DNA of 64,000 nt from positions 68,758,001 to 68,822,000 of the forward strand of contig CM060733.1 of assembly GCA_030704615.1 (NCBI GenBank), written 5' to 3'. This document shows, one piece after another, positions 23,562 to 34,771 of this stretch (position 1 is the stretch's first letter; the number at the start of each line of letters is the position of its first letter). The position numbers and the translations under genes are program-made. The DNA comes from Takakia lepidozioides. Lineage: Eukaryota > Streptophyta > Takakiopsida > Takakiales > Takakiaceae. The notes beneath the pieces were generated by a model that worked only from the letters and a program-made list of their open reading frames with translations, had not been told where the DNA came from and made no database searches.

Positions 23562-26500
23562 GACAGACAGAATATACTCATGAAACGCTGTTTGCCATGG
23601 CCTTGTGGCCTTAGTCCCCGACCCAGTTGGGGCAGAACAAGACGGAGTTGACACAGAGAGAGAGAAAGATGGAAAAGAAATGTGGTGGTCTATGGGAGGC
23701 CCCCAGGACCCATGTGACACAGTAGAGAAAGAAGAAAGAAACGTTAGATAGCAGTTTGTGGTTCTTCTGCTCTTCCTTGCCCAATGTAAGGAAAAAACAA
23801 AAGAAACTGAAGAAATTGAAGAAAAGAACATCACATCTACAGAACATGACGATGAGAGACACACAGCTAGCTTACCAGCAGACTTGTAGTCTGGCCAATT
23901 GTAAGAGGAGCCAATGAAGTACTGGTTTTCAATATAGATGAAGTGCTGGGCAGAGCGAATGGCTTTGATGTAGGCCATTTGAATACTGATGTCAATGGCA
24001 ATGCTCTTCCCCCATACAAGGTGCTGCATTCCCCATCCCACCACCCAAACAAAAACCCCATCCCTTGTCATTAGTGGCCAAATACATCACTGCTAATTTC
24101 ATGCACAGAAGCTTCCTGAGTTCACATTGGGGTCAGACGCCTTTTCTCCTCATAATTCTTGGCCCCCAAGTATTGTAGGGATAGATTACAACTCATTCAG
24201 AAAATTAGCTGGTTTATCTTCTGGAATAAATTGCTGATTTTTGGGAAATTGAAAGCTTATTTCACCCCCAGCGTTTATGGCTGCCCCTGTCTGTCATCCA
24301 ATTCACATAATTATCAACTTTTGAAGCTCTTGATTGTCTTTGCTAGCCACCTGTATTCAGCAGATCTTGATGGTTACGCCATCTTGCTGGGCTTAAATAT
24401 ATGACGAAATTCTCCTTGAAACCCATTGGCAATTCCTTTCTAAACCCAGGGTGCTAACTCCTTTTCCTTTGCACAAATATAGAGTAACAAAGTGTCGACT
24501 GTGCATGTCAATAGCTAATATTGACACTGGCTTCCATGGTGATCTGCCCATAGGAAGGAAAGTGGGTGGTCAGGCACGCTGAACTGAACTTGCCTTGATT
24601 CTCATTACTGTATATCAATGTAATTGCAGCAGATTCCATACCTATAGTTAATTCTAATTACACGTTGATTGAATGACAAAGTAGGGGAGAAGGTGAATGA
24701 CAACGTTTGCAATTCTTTGCACCAAGCCTCTCTGGAACATCCCAAAGGGTAATAAAAGAATAGTCCAGCTGTGGTCAATGCCTACCTGCTTTTCCGCCTC
24801 ATGAACACTCTTGGGAAACCCCTTTGCTGATCCTGAATCGATCGAACGGAGCACCTACAAAACAAACCAAATCAACACTCGTGGAACCACTTCATGATGC
24901 ACGACAATAGCAATACCTAGCAGAGAGGTGAAACTATGTGGCTAATCTGTCAGGGAGTGAAACAAATAAGACTTATTGCGCCCACGGGAAGGCTAAAAAG
25001 CCAAGGAACAGGAACATAGCAGAACCATAAAACTACTTCAGCCTGGTGAGAAAACAGAATGACAACTACTCAAACATGGTTGGAAGGTAGAGTGCTTCAT
25101 GCAGGTAGGAGGCGAGCAATTTAGTGAGAGAGGCTATATATTGAAAATGTATTTGAATGACACACAGGTTAAGCCCATCCAATTAAAGAGCCAGCCAGTA
25201 TTCCTTCTATAATCACACAACATAACCGCAGATTCCAGAACTCCACAACCAGATTAAAGAGTTGGCTCTAAACCTCAAATAACTCCTTTCGAGACAAGCC
25301 CAATATCAAAGATGAAGTTAATTGTGAGACACCTGAACATGCCATGTGTCGGTCTCATCATCCTCTGTCACAAACAGTACAGGATCTCCATCAGAAGGGC
25401 ATGGATTTGAGGGATGCAAAATCCAGGAAATCCGATGGATGTCAATAAGCTCGTCATCATGCCAGCGTGTGGCCTTTCTCCAACGTTGCTCAAAGTTGGT
25501 GAGAACATCATATGCTGCAGGACCTTCAATTTTGCAGTGCCAGTCATGCCATGGTTGCCTGGGGCCGCCTGCCTCAGCTGGTGCCTGTTACAAGGCACAT
25601 ACTCCTCACCCTCACTACTAAGTTTCTGTCATCAAAAAAACATACAAATATTTTCAATGAAGCCTCATCGGATTCAAAGTAATATGTACCTTACCTTCAT
25701 GTTAATTTCATTGAGGCATATGAGTACAGTCCACGATCAAAGAGAATCCTAAGACCAGCACATCAGTGAGAAGAGTGCTTTCTAACCAAACCCATAATGA
25801 AACCAAGGTTCTACACTATTCCAAGCCAGTTCCACCTCTGGGTGCTGAAACAGTTTACCGAACACAGAGACAGAAGGAAGAGTAAGCTATGTGATCTAAT
25901 GGCACTAATTTAGAAGAAGCTCACCAGAAAGGTGGGCTGGTGGACATCGTTCTTGTGAACAGTTTGTAAAGTGGCAAAGAGAGAGTGAGTGGGGGTGTCC
26001 CAGCGACCATCACATAGATCTAGGCCGCCAATAAACGAAGTTAGTTTCCTCTTGTTGCCCAAGCCTTGACTGTCGACTATCACAAGCTTCTGGTGGTGCG
26101 TGTAGAGTGTTCCCACTACCTGCAGTGTCCACCACAGTGAGAAGGATTATACAGCTCTTCAAAAGAGCACACAAACGAAGCAACACATTCCAAAGTTGTA
26201 AGGTAAACATCTGAAGCACAACATCGAGTTAAAAGATGTCACCATTTTGTAAACCTCAGCAACCTACCTTTTGAAACACTCAGACCACCACATCCCGAAC
26301 CCAGAGTTTCAACATGAAAGATGGATTTCATCAAAGTTCTGGTTGCCAATTTCCATCCATATTTCTAGAAGTGGTGAGTGAAGTGCACCTGTTGCCTAAA
26401 CCAGCTGAGTTTTTGGTCAGCATAGCGTGGGGCTAGCACACAGCATACGGCAGAGTTCCTGAAAAACCTCTTGGTGTCTTCATCGTGGACCCCCATCAAG

Positions 26501-29242
26501 CCCTCCTGGCAAACAAACAAAGGTCTTACAATATGTTCATACAGGGCTGTTTCAGCAACCAGTAGTCTGGATACTTTGCCCATTACACGTCTACATACTC
26601 TCTCTCTGCCTCCCTCTCTGGTCTTGACATAAATTTGTTCGGCTCTCTCAACTTACAACTACTAGTACAAGACAGCCTGCATAAGATTCCATTGGAAGCA
26701 TCCAACATGCAGAAATGCAACTGCCTGGATAAGTACCAGAGTCAACAAACGTCAAGTGAATTGCCTGCATGAAACCCCCCCTCCCCCCCCATTGACCTCT
26801 GTTTCTAAATAGACATGTTCTGAAAGCTTTAGAGTGGCATCAACATAGGTCCAGGTGCCTGTTCACCAGCTTTTCGACATAACAATGAACATTACACCCT
26901 CTGAAGACCTACAATGACAGTACACTTTCTATGCAGACTATTGAATCCTTGCCACGTCATCAACCCTGACAGATTTTGAGGACTGTCACCTCCTTGGCAA
27001 GACCACTGTATATATCAAGGTGAGAGCCTACTAAACTCAGAACTCACATTCGACAAAGTGACCTAAGTTAAAAGATAGGCACATCCGAGGTAAAGAAGAG
27101 CATTCGAGATATAAATGAAGGAACCGGGAGGAAAAGAAACAATAAAGAATGGAAACCAGAAAGAATGCTGTCATCACAGAAAGTCCCACTACTTGAGTGA
27201 GCCCCTCACAAAGGTAGGTGTCGGTAACCTAACTGTATTCTAGAGATATTTGCTGGCAAATCTGACAGATATAAGGACATCCTAACATACCGTTTTAATG
27301 AAGAAATTACTGTGGGATGTTTTGTCATCCCAGACTAACATCAGCACGCGCACTCCCTCAGCTGACTTCCTCTTCAAAAGCTCTCCCAGTGTCAAATCCC
27401 CACCCTCAGTGATTGGCCGGTTGGTGTCACGCATCAGCTTGATTTTGTGATAAATCGACCACCCCGCTATGTACACCAAGTGATGTGCCTCCAGGATTGC
27501 CGTGCAAAGCTCCTCCCAGCATTGTCGGTGGTGGAATTGATTCCCATTCTCTAGTCGAACCTCAGGTAGGCTGCCATCATAAACATGGCTATCTTGGTAA
27601 AGTGTAAGCTTACAGCCCTTCCGGAGAGGGAAATAAGTATTCGGGACTCCATAGAAGTCTCGCCCATTCCCAACCCCTCCTTTGTAGAGCGGATTTTTCT
27701 CCCGTGGCTGGTAGCTCATCTTGAGCCGCAAAGCTGCACCCTCATGGCAGAGCTTCCCTGAGGAATTTAACACCTCATACCAGCCCTCCACAATTTCTCC
27801 AACGATGAGCTTGTCAACAGGTACCCTGATGTCCCCAATATATTGGGCCCCTAGCATATCATTATCTTTGACTGTGATCACAATCTCGCTCACAAAATGG
27901 GCCACTGGGATTGCGAAGTGCTCATTCCATTTGGGATTTGCATCATTGTGGATAACACGAGTGCGAGCCACCCGGGCAGTCCCAAGGATAACTGACGCAT
28001 AAGGGTCACTGGTAATCACCCTGTTGTGGGTGCTATGCCCTTTCTCCTGCAGCTTGGTTTTTGCTTTCTGGGCTTTGGCCTTTGCTTTTTGGATTGGCTT
28101 GCTGCAGATTGTCAGATAGGAAAAGCATTGCCGAAATTTCTCTGATATCATGTCCATGTTTGGCAGGTGTACTGCCTCATATAGCCACACCTCTAGAGTC
28201 CCATGTAAGAGGACTTGCTCGGCGGAATGACCCCGAGCTGATTGCGATTCCAGTGGTATGTCAGTTAATTGTGAATCTGCTTGCACGGATTCTCCATTTA
28301 CACCTGGTTGATCGTCCATTCCAGGATTAGAAGTGATAGAAGATAACCAGGAGTGAACAAATGGAGAAGTTGACACTCTTCCAGGAGAATTTGAGCAAAC
28401 TTTTGAGTCTATTTGACCCCTAAGCCCACTTCATCGGTTCTCCCTTGAAAGAACAACATTCGTTTCCATGCTCTCCCCACAGTCCGTTTCTTCACCAACT
28501 TCAGTTACTTGTGAAGTGCTTGGGTACTTTTAAGTCATCACACAGAAGGGAATGGACACCAAAGCAGAGGCTAGTATTCGAGAAATTACAATCCCAACAA
28601 GCACCCTCATCGGGTAAAGCTGAGACTGGGTGATTGCTTGCTGAATCGGGTCAAGATGAGATGCAATATGATATGTCTAGGCCAGGATGAGGCAAGCGCG
28701 CTTTCATAAGGACAAGTGTTCACTGGTAGGTCTCTGATACGCTCCACAAATCAAAACAGAGTGCTGCACGACGTATGAGGCTCAACACCGATGCAACACT
28801 ACAAAGCCAGACGTTCCATTTTCTCTCATGTGTCCTAATGTTCAGTCAATAAAGAACGCTGACCTGAGTGCAACCGGGATGGAAACCCGGAGCTTCCAAA
28901 CGACTGCATGAAATTGGAGCCTGAGGGGACACCAACTTCAGGAGGATAGCGACCATTTCCGGGCTCGTTCTCTGCTGATGAAGCTTCTGTGTCTTTCTGT
29001 GTCTCGGGAGGAGAATATGCAGACCCGTCGGCAACTTGATGAAAAGTATCATTAGAAGGTCCAGGATGACCCGGATTTCCTCGAGAACTTTTTTCGGAGG
29101 ACTGTACCTGGCTTTGATGGTGAGGAACGAGGACTTTCTGCTCTGGGGCTAGGGACCCTGGCAAAGAAGAACCGGAAAGACTTGAAGATGTAGAATATGA
29201 CCGGGGAGGACCCTCTACTGGCGTCTTCTCCCCCCCCCCCAT
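15873..29242 (-). CDS. Plant-type phospholipase D with C2 domain (beta/gamma/delta-like), 11 exons
   Basis: It hydrolyses phosphatidylcholine and related lipids to phosphatidate at membranes. Exons: 29242-28864, 28408-27291, 26505-26389, 26119-25925, 25584-25333, 24854-24786, 24023-23876, 17757-17609, 17297-17124, 16681-16496, 16169-15873. Spliced length is 3084 nt, 1027 residues, all phases agree and all introns are GT-AG. A Ser/Pro-rich N-terminus of about 126 residues comes first, then the C2 domain in exon 2 ([19 protein letters not shown]). HKD1 is HQKLVIVD (H547, K549, D554), followed by [13 protein letters not shown]; the plant motif IYIENQYF is at 739-746; HKD2 is HAKGMIVDD (H877, K879, D884). 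The protein ends [11 protein letters not shown], typical for plant enzymes. The C2 domain argues against the zeta (PX/PH) type. Exon 1 is the least certain: its ATG abuts a C-run. Intron 7 (6.1 kb) hosts a LINE complex. Confidence 0.93.
18283..18705. repeat. Three copies of a short interspersed repeat (GTACTCATAAGAC type)
   Basis: Units near 18283, 18549 and 18622 share GAGAATGTACTCATAAGA, then TAGCCTTGTGGCC and a GA-rich tail; a fourth, same-strand copy is at 23563-23645 (ATACTCATGAAACGC...GCCTTGTGGCC). They flank the LINE complex. They could be a SINE family or a LINE-end module; no pol III A/B boxes are evident. Confidence 0.6.
18847..19545 (+). pseudogene. Inverted LINE 3' fragment (zinc finger and RT thumb remnants)
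   Basis: On the strand opposite to the rest of the LINE, the frame has [17 protein letters not shown], the CCHC finger found at the C-terminus of many plant LINE RTs. It is followed by [15 protein letters not shown], and in other frames by [11 protein letters not shown] and [13 protein letters not shown], a text that normally precedes the finger. The order is therefore swapped, so the fragment is rearranged as well as inverted. Confidence 0.6.
19777..20317 (-). pseudogene. LINE reverse transcriptase fragment
   Basis: The frame from 20317 gives [20 protein letters not shown] and [17 protein letters not shown]; after a slip near 20100, [19 protein letters not shown] and [18 protein letters not shown] follow. 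A further slip restores an [12 protein letters not shown] box. The catalytic FADD box and everything after it are missing, so this is a 3'-truncated RT. Confidence 0.82.
20333..21712 (-). pseudogene. LINE endonuclease region, copy B
   Basis: A second, more broken copy: [46 protein letters not shown], a gap, [34 protein letters not shown] and [20 protein letters not shown]. It starts at the same place as copy A, so the 5' segment is duplicated in tandem. Several one-base shifts break the frame. Confidence 0.8.
21821..23044 (-). pseudogene. LINE endonuclease region, copy A
   Basis: Reading from 23044: [39 protein letters not shown] and [18 protein letters not shown]; after a frame break near 22640 it continues [21 protein letters not shown]-type text, [14 protein letters not shown] and [21 protein letters not shown] and SDH are the conserved boxes of APE-type endonucleases of LINEs. 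The end gives way to a linker ([20 protein letters not shown]) that normally precedes the RT; here it stops and copy B begins. Confidence 0.82.
23524..23559. repeat. GA microsatellite
   Basis: About 18 GA units directly follow the 5' end of LINE copy A and adjoin the fourth GTACTCAT-type repeat. Confidence 0.95.
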
Positions 29243-30012
29243 CCTTCATCTTCCTGGCCTACTCCGTTCCCATTTCCCGGGGGTTCATTCCACTCACCTT
29301 TCCCTGGCATCCTCGCAATGAGGCAATACGCACACTAGTTCTGAAAACTCTATTTTGCTGTATGACTTCGCAACCTGGACGTTGAACCAGTCCAGAAGAC
29401 AAAAGAGTGAGATTTTTAGTTCAACCAGAGTAATGCAAAAAGAGTCTGAACTGGGTGGGGGGGAAAACGTACAGACGTTCGCCCATCTAAAGCTTTACAC
29501 ATACTTGAGCTATTCAATCTGGAGTAAGCTAGAATCAAGATCCAAGAGAGTTGCGAGAAAATTTCTGGGAGGTGTGAGAGAATCAGAAAGTGAGGGAAGG
29601 AGATACAAATAGCGCCGGGCCGAGCTCAGGGATGCCAATGTTGTAGTATTGTAGCCCTCTGTTTGACCGGCTTACAGGTTACAGACCTTACAACCTCTGT
29701 ACAAGTCTGCCGCAACTTTCACCCCCTCCTGCCAACGCAACGAAGTTCATGGGCTTCATCAAACGTTCGATAATGCGAGACCAGAGCACCCCCGCGCTGC
29801 TACTTATTCACACTTCACCCGTCATCTAATCGCAGCAGGCTGGTATCTGGACACCTGCCAACCACTCAACCGGCTGGAGCAGAGTATATTTTAGACAGCA
29901 GCAACCAGCAATAATAATATTTGATGCCTCCGGAAGGAAGAAGCGTAAATTATGGTGTCTCTTCTTCAGCCCAAAGGGTTACTGCCTTCCGTTAGGAAGA
30001 CGGACACCTTTG
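29243..30012. other. Upstream region of the phospholipase D gene, no gene seen
   Basis: No convincing coding pattern, TATA box or repeat was found. The short C-run at 29231-29240, next to the proposed start codon, is a likely place for sequencing error. Confidence 0.5.
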
Positions 30013-30088
30013 TGACACCAAGGGTGGATTGAACCCACAAAACCACTTCCAAGGTGGTATGTGCCCATTACCACTGGGCTACAACTTG
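30013..30088 (-). repeat. tRNA-like SINE head or tRNA pseudogene
   Basis: The minus strand carries TAGCCCAGTGG (A box), a perfect D stem GCCC/GGGC, an anticodon arm ACCAC-CTTGGAA-GTGGT (anticodon UGG by position) and GGGTTCAATCC (B box). The T stem lacks a base and the acceptor arms pair poorly, so a functional tRNA-Pro is unlikely. A tRNA-derived SINE is the better reading. Confidence 0.5.
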
Positions 30089-30707
30089 GTTGTCAACAAC
30101 CAGTTCACATAGCATAGCTATCTACAGTAGAGGTCACTCTATTCCGACTTTAATTAATTCACTAGGGCTTCGCGTTGCTCCGCACTACTAGCTACGAATT
30201 CTGAGAACTAAGTTCAATTTTTCACAAAAAAAGGGTGGGTCATCCCCACGGTGTTATATGCAGAGATCCCGTGTTCTGCATTTCAATGTTCAATTTTCAC
30301 AAGCCGCATCAATCAATAACAACATACCCAAATACCCTTATATTCACTATATGAACTTTCAAGCGTCCACCATGGGATTGGATCTTGGTGGGTTAAGGTT
30401 AGCTTTTGACAATATTCATGCAAGTTCGTCAAGGGCTCCACCCAAACGAGAAACAAACAAACACGTCCAAATTTAAGATGCTGAACAAACTTGTGCACAG
30501 GACTGCCCCTCTCATCAAGCTCATTAAAATTCGTATTCACTTCCATCTTCAAGCTTTGGAGAAGCTCCACCACCCAAACCCAGAATTAGGACAGCACTCT
30601 GATTTCATCCACTGTCACCAGAATCAGTCAAAAAATCATCCCTTCAGTCAAGTGCAATTGTGGGCTGACTTCCACCTATGCTAGGTAGACCCCTATTTCA
30701 GGAAATT

Positions 30708-30859
30708 GTGGATGGTCTTAGTAGCTACACAGATCAATGAATGAAGCAAGACACTTGCATCTTGCACTTAACAGTACATGATGGTCAGTACTCTCAGAAA
30801 ATGGTGGATGGTCTGAGTAGCTACACAGATCAATGAATGAAGCAAGACACTAGCATCTT
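30708..30859. repeat. Direct repeat, two 56-bp units
   Basis: Units at about 30708-30763 and 30804-30859 share TAGCTACACAGATCAATGAA and ATGAAGCAAGACAC with only two or three differences, separated by about 40 bp of unrelated sequence. Confidence 0.85.
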
Positions 30860-31139
30860 TTAAAGAAAACATCGTTTCACCAGTAATCACCACAAGAACA
30901 AATCTCGTCTTCAAAGTGGTGGAAAGTAGTTAGCGTCCCATACAACAATCGCTCGGCCAACAATCTTTGAGATGAATTTGGTGGAGGTGTGGCAGTCTCC
31001 ACACACTCGAAGATTCTTGATGAGTCGTGCTGATCAATCCAAAACCAATGGCCAGCTTCTTTCCTCCACATCATGCAATAAAAAGTGTGCGTCAGGCACA
31101 TACCCCGCCTCCTTCATCTGCCCAGACGAGGGTAGCTAT

Positions 31140-31240
31140 CGTGTGAGCAGCTCACGTGAGCACGCTCACGCTTAAAGTGGAAAACGTGAGCAGAATCCCT
31201 TAAGCGTGAGCAAATTCCAAGCGTGAGCAGATTAATGAAT
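31140..31240. repeat. GTGAGC/GCTCAC short repeat cluster
   Basis: Several GTGAGC and GCTCAC words in both orientations (for example GCTCACGTGAGC, a 12-bp palindrome) cluster here. They resemble the CATGAGC clusters at 32.3, 34.55 and 63.25 kb. Confidence 0.6.
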
Positions 31241-31299
31241 GAGAGCCTACAACTGAGGGAAGAAGAGGGCCTATTGCCGTGGACAAAAATTACAATGCA

Positions 31300-31872
31300 T
31301 GGACGCATGCACACCTGGTGAACCCAAGTCTCAATGCACGCACTGTGGAATGAGTGTGCACAGGTTGTCACCGTGCGCATACATTCTCCAGCTTGGACAC
31401 ATTGGAGGCAGATACTACACGACTCTATTGCGTGTGCTTCCGGCGGCACAACAAACTCCAGAGCTTCTATATTGAAGACCTCCATGGAAGCAGCAATCCA
31501 ATGCAATTCGTCCTCCCCGACAATGTCCAGTTCCTCAAAGGCATGCATATGATCATACTCTGCACCTGCATCTTTGTCCTTGGATGCTTCTTCCGACGAG
31601 TCCGAATCCATAAAAACCCACTAGGAAACTCCATTTGCCGAAAATGCAATGCTATCGCCGATGGCTTCGTCGAAATGCGAAAAACAAAGCAACTGAGGGG
31701 ACTGAGGCCTGTCCTCGTCAGATTCCACCGGTGCGCTGCTAGTTTCCCCTGCAGCATTGTCCGTCTTCGGAGCCGCACCATCGTTGGGAATTTCCCGTTG
31801 CCCAGGGGGCGGAGGTCTTTCGCTGTCCGATTGCTGCACGGGATCATTGTTGGTTCCTACATCATTGTCCAT
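31300..31872 (-). pseudogene. RING-H2-like protein gene fragment with an in-frame TAG
   Basis: The frame opens at 31872 with a Pro/Ser/Asp-rich segment, meets a TAG at 31623-31621 and continues in the same frame from the ATG at 31611 (MDSDSSEEASKDKD). It then shows ESCSICLQC and TCAHSFHSACIETW, which supplies Cys1, Cys2 and CxHx2Hx2C of a RING-H2 finger as in E3 ubiquitin ligases. A possible donor follows ETWVHQ (GTGTGC). The last CPxC pair is not seen, so the finger is incomplete unless a further exon exists. The start could be the ATG at 31611, which would leave the TAG outside the gene. Confidence 0.45.
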
Positions 31873-32039
31873 AGTGGAGGGTCACCACTGTTTGTAAATG
31901 CCCGAAATGGTGTAGTCTGTCCCGACTTCACCTTCACCACCAAAGCAAATGGTCGAAGGGAATGAAAAACCACACGTGCCTTTAATCTCCACGTCATGGC
32001 TTTTCTACCGGGCCACCGCTCGTTCAAAAAATGGTTTTT

Positions 32040-32695
32040 TATTCATATGACTGCCTATTCCCGCGGCCCAATTCCCCACGACCTATTTCCGCGATGGGAA
32101 TTCCGGCGTCCTATAATCGGCACCGACTATATAGGTTCGGCAACTGCCGAACCTATCATATCGAATCCGAACCTAACATTTACCCAGCAGTATGTTCACG
32201 CACAAGCACTTTTTGGCATGAAAAGCCGGCGAATTGTGCATTTTTTAAGTCCAAAATTAGGGAATATTCTCTGAAATGTGCTCTGCTCATGCTAAATTCC
32301 GCTCATGCTCATGCTCACCGCTCATGCAACATCCGCACCCACACGACTCTTGTCGTATGTCTAACAACTAGCATGGTACATGGGTGTGTACTTTGCATGA
32401 GCGGTGAGCATGAGCATGAGCACAGATAAGCATGAGCAGAGCTATTTTGCGGGAGTATTCCTTGAATTTTGGCTTTCTTGGCGTAATTTCCAATCCTTTT
32501 CAAGTCGAAAACGGGTAGGTGCTCCATCACTATATGCCCCATACCCTAGGTTCGGTTCTGAAAAAGGTAGGTTCGGGAGTTGCCGAACCTACATAGTCGG
32601 TGCTGATTATAGGCCATGAGAGAGGTATGGAGGAACATAGCCACGGGAATAGGGGCGCGGGAATAAGGCCGCGGGAATAGGTACCGTTATCAACC
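32040..32695. mobile_element. Fold-back (long inverted-repeat) element
   Basis: The two halves are inverted copies. Left TATTCCCGCGGCC, CCTATAATCGGCACCGACTA, AGGTTCGGCAACTGCCGAAC and GCTCATGCTCATGCTCACCG match, in reverse complement, the right half, ending in GGCCGCGGGAATAGG. The loop is about 60 bp near 32333-32393. There is no coding capacity. It shares CATGAGC and CGGGAATAGG words with the terminus-like regions at 34.5 and 63.2 kb, so it may be a non-autonomous relative of that element. Confidence 0.82.
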
Positions 32696-32699
32696 TAAT

Positions 32700-34528
32700 C
32701 ATGCAATTCATGCAAGCCCTGCCCTCTAGTAATTATGAATAGATAGTAAAAATATGCAAGATCACACAGTGTTTATTAATAAAATAGGATTTGAGTCTTG
32801 AAGCACCCGGGTGGCACGCAAGATAATATCCTCATTTATGGCATGCACAAGAAGTTGAACTCGAGACCAAAGAAGTGTGATGCGCGCAGAGCGCAGAGCT
32901 GGTTCTCCTCAAGGCATGACGGCCATCTATGATGTTCATGCTAGTTTAGGCCACTGCTAAAATGTCGGGTTGCCTTTACTACTGGGTACAGTGCCCTCCC
33001 AGGGTGGTAGTCTTGCTGGCGATTTTGCTATCTCTAGTAGCTAGTAGGTGTTATGGCAGAGGTAGGTGAAAGTTTCTAAGTCCTCATGGGCTGGGGTGGT
33101 GGCGGTTCTTGGAGATACATTCTTGGTCCTTCTGGTGCAAGCGACTCCGGATGGCAACATCAAATTTCAAAAAAACACTTGTGAATTGAAACTATCGCAA
33201 TTTGAAAATCTTGGTTTTAACAGTCAATAATAGACAGTCAAGATTGTCAGTTGAAGCAAATCCAATGTTTGAGGATTTGCCACATCATCCTTTATGTACT
33301 CTTTATGTATTTGTGATGTGCCACTTTTGGTCCACTCTAGCTTGCAAAGCTCAACAGCGAATCTTGTGCAGCTCCCCCCAACGGCGTCAGCTCCACCCCC
33401 ATCTCCCTCTCTTTGTCCTGCATTCTTTGCCTTGTAATCATACACACTCAGTAGGGCACATCCTAAATGTGTCTCCCAGCCACAGGTCAATTGACTGCCA
33501 TGCCCCATAGCTTTTGGAAAAAAAGATATGTCGAGTAGGATTAGTTGGGATATATATGTTGTACAATACATATTTGTAATGTGGACTAGACAGAGTGTCG
33601 GAGCGTATGCATGTTGCTAGGATATTGAGATGGAGAGAAGATGAGGTATCAAGGTCCTCAGGTAGTAAGTAGTCAAGAGTAATTTGGATGAGAGAGCTAT
33701 ATTGTATTGATTCCCAGTCATTTGGTAGGTAGCGAGTACGTATTCCAATAGGCACACCTATCAGGCACCATGTTCATACCACACAGTTGAATAACATCAG
33801 AAGGGCTCTCGCCCCCCCTATCATCAAAAGGGTACCATTATTATGGCCCCCCCAGGTCTTACTATACTATCCATCCCATGTTGACCGGCTAGCTTTGCCA
33901 ATACCCCCCCACTTACACCCTTCCCTCAATCCCCCACATCCCCCCCAACCCTTCAACAACACTGCCACCAGCTATCCTCCCACAACCACCCGGGTCAAAG
34001 TTGTATATGACAAAGACACGACCTGCACCCACAAATCATTTTCCTCTTCGTACAAACTGATTGCTAACACCCACGACCCACCTGCCATGCGCAAACCCAT
34101 GCCACATTAGTCCTCCCATGACACACTCGAAACCATGCATACAACATATACACAACCTCAACATTCCCAACTTAATCCCAATCCCTTCCCTACCCCTCAA
34201 ATCCCGCAATCAAGGTATACTTTGTTCTGCCCTTATCTTTTCACTTCCAACCATTCCAAAATACCTCTTCATGCACCAACCACCCGATCTATTTAACATC
34301 CTCCCAATAGCTCTCAAATCCACCATTACCCCTTGCATCGTCTTACTCTTCACCAACCAACCACCACTTAGTCAGGACCATCCCTGCATAACACCCCAAT
34401 TCATCAGCAGCCAGTGTACTCCCTCCCAGACTCATAAACCCACTTCACATGACATATGGTCATTGCATCCCCACTCCCCTCCATCGCACAAACACCGTCT
34501 GGCCTGATAAACGCCCGTGTTGGCACTC
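32700..34528. other. No gene recognised; strand-biased C-rich stretch at 33.8-34.5 kb
   Basis: The region has no recognisable coding pattern. From about 33,780 to 34,510 the plus strand is rich in C and A with many CCCCCC runs, which keeps reading frames open by composition alone. Confidence 0.6.
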
Positions 34529-34645
34529 CTTGGGGGCTGCTATTTCATGAGCGGCATGAGCATGAGCGGGAAAAAAAAAAGCATGAACAAACCATTGTGT
34601 GTCCACGGAAATAGGGTTAGGAGGCATGGAAATAGGGTCATGTGA
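34529..34645. repeat. Terminus-like repeat, copy 1
   Basis: GGGGGCTGCTATTTCATGAG begins a module with CATGAGC words, an A-run and GGAAATAGGGTTAGG. The same module is at 63,232. It lies just beyond the 3' end of PM2, so it may be an end of the composite element. Confidence 0.6.
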
Positions 34646-34771
34646 AGTTGGAATGTGGCACCAGTGGACTCGTCATAGCAATGAAATGCAACATTTTATT
34701 GCAAATTTTGTGGCAAGCCACATCTATACAAGTGTGTCCTAACTGTCATAGCCGGAATGAGCACTACTCTC

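Larger units (their letters stand above)
18280..23640 (-). mobile_element. LINE complex nested in phospholipase D intron 7
   Basis: The intron 23875-17758 contains two head-to-tail minus-strand copies of a LINE 5' region (about 23523-21821 and 21712-20526), one reverse transcriptase fragment (20333-19777) and a plus-strand RT/zinc-finger fragment (18847-19545). Related short repeats and a GA microsatellite flank them. The piece arrangement suggests tandem duplication plus inversion after insertion. The insertion does not disturb the intron's splice sites. Confidence 0.85.

Noticed and set aside
30013-30088. Functional tRNA-Pro(UGG) gene
   Set aside because: The acceptor stem does not pair and the T stem lacks a base.
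33787-34507. Two plus-strand open frames rich in Pro, Ser and His
   Set aside because: The strand is extremely C/A-rich, which removes stop codons by composition; no domain, splice pattern or homologue in the window.
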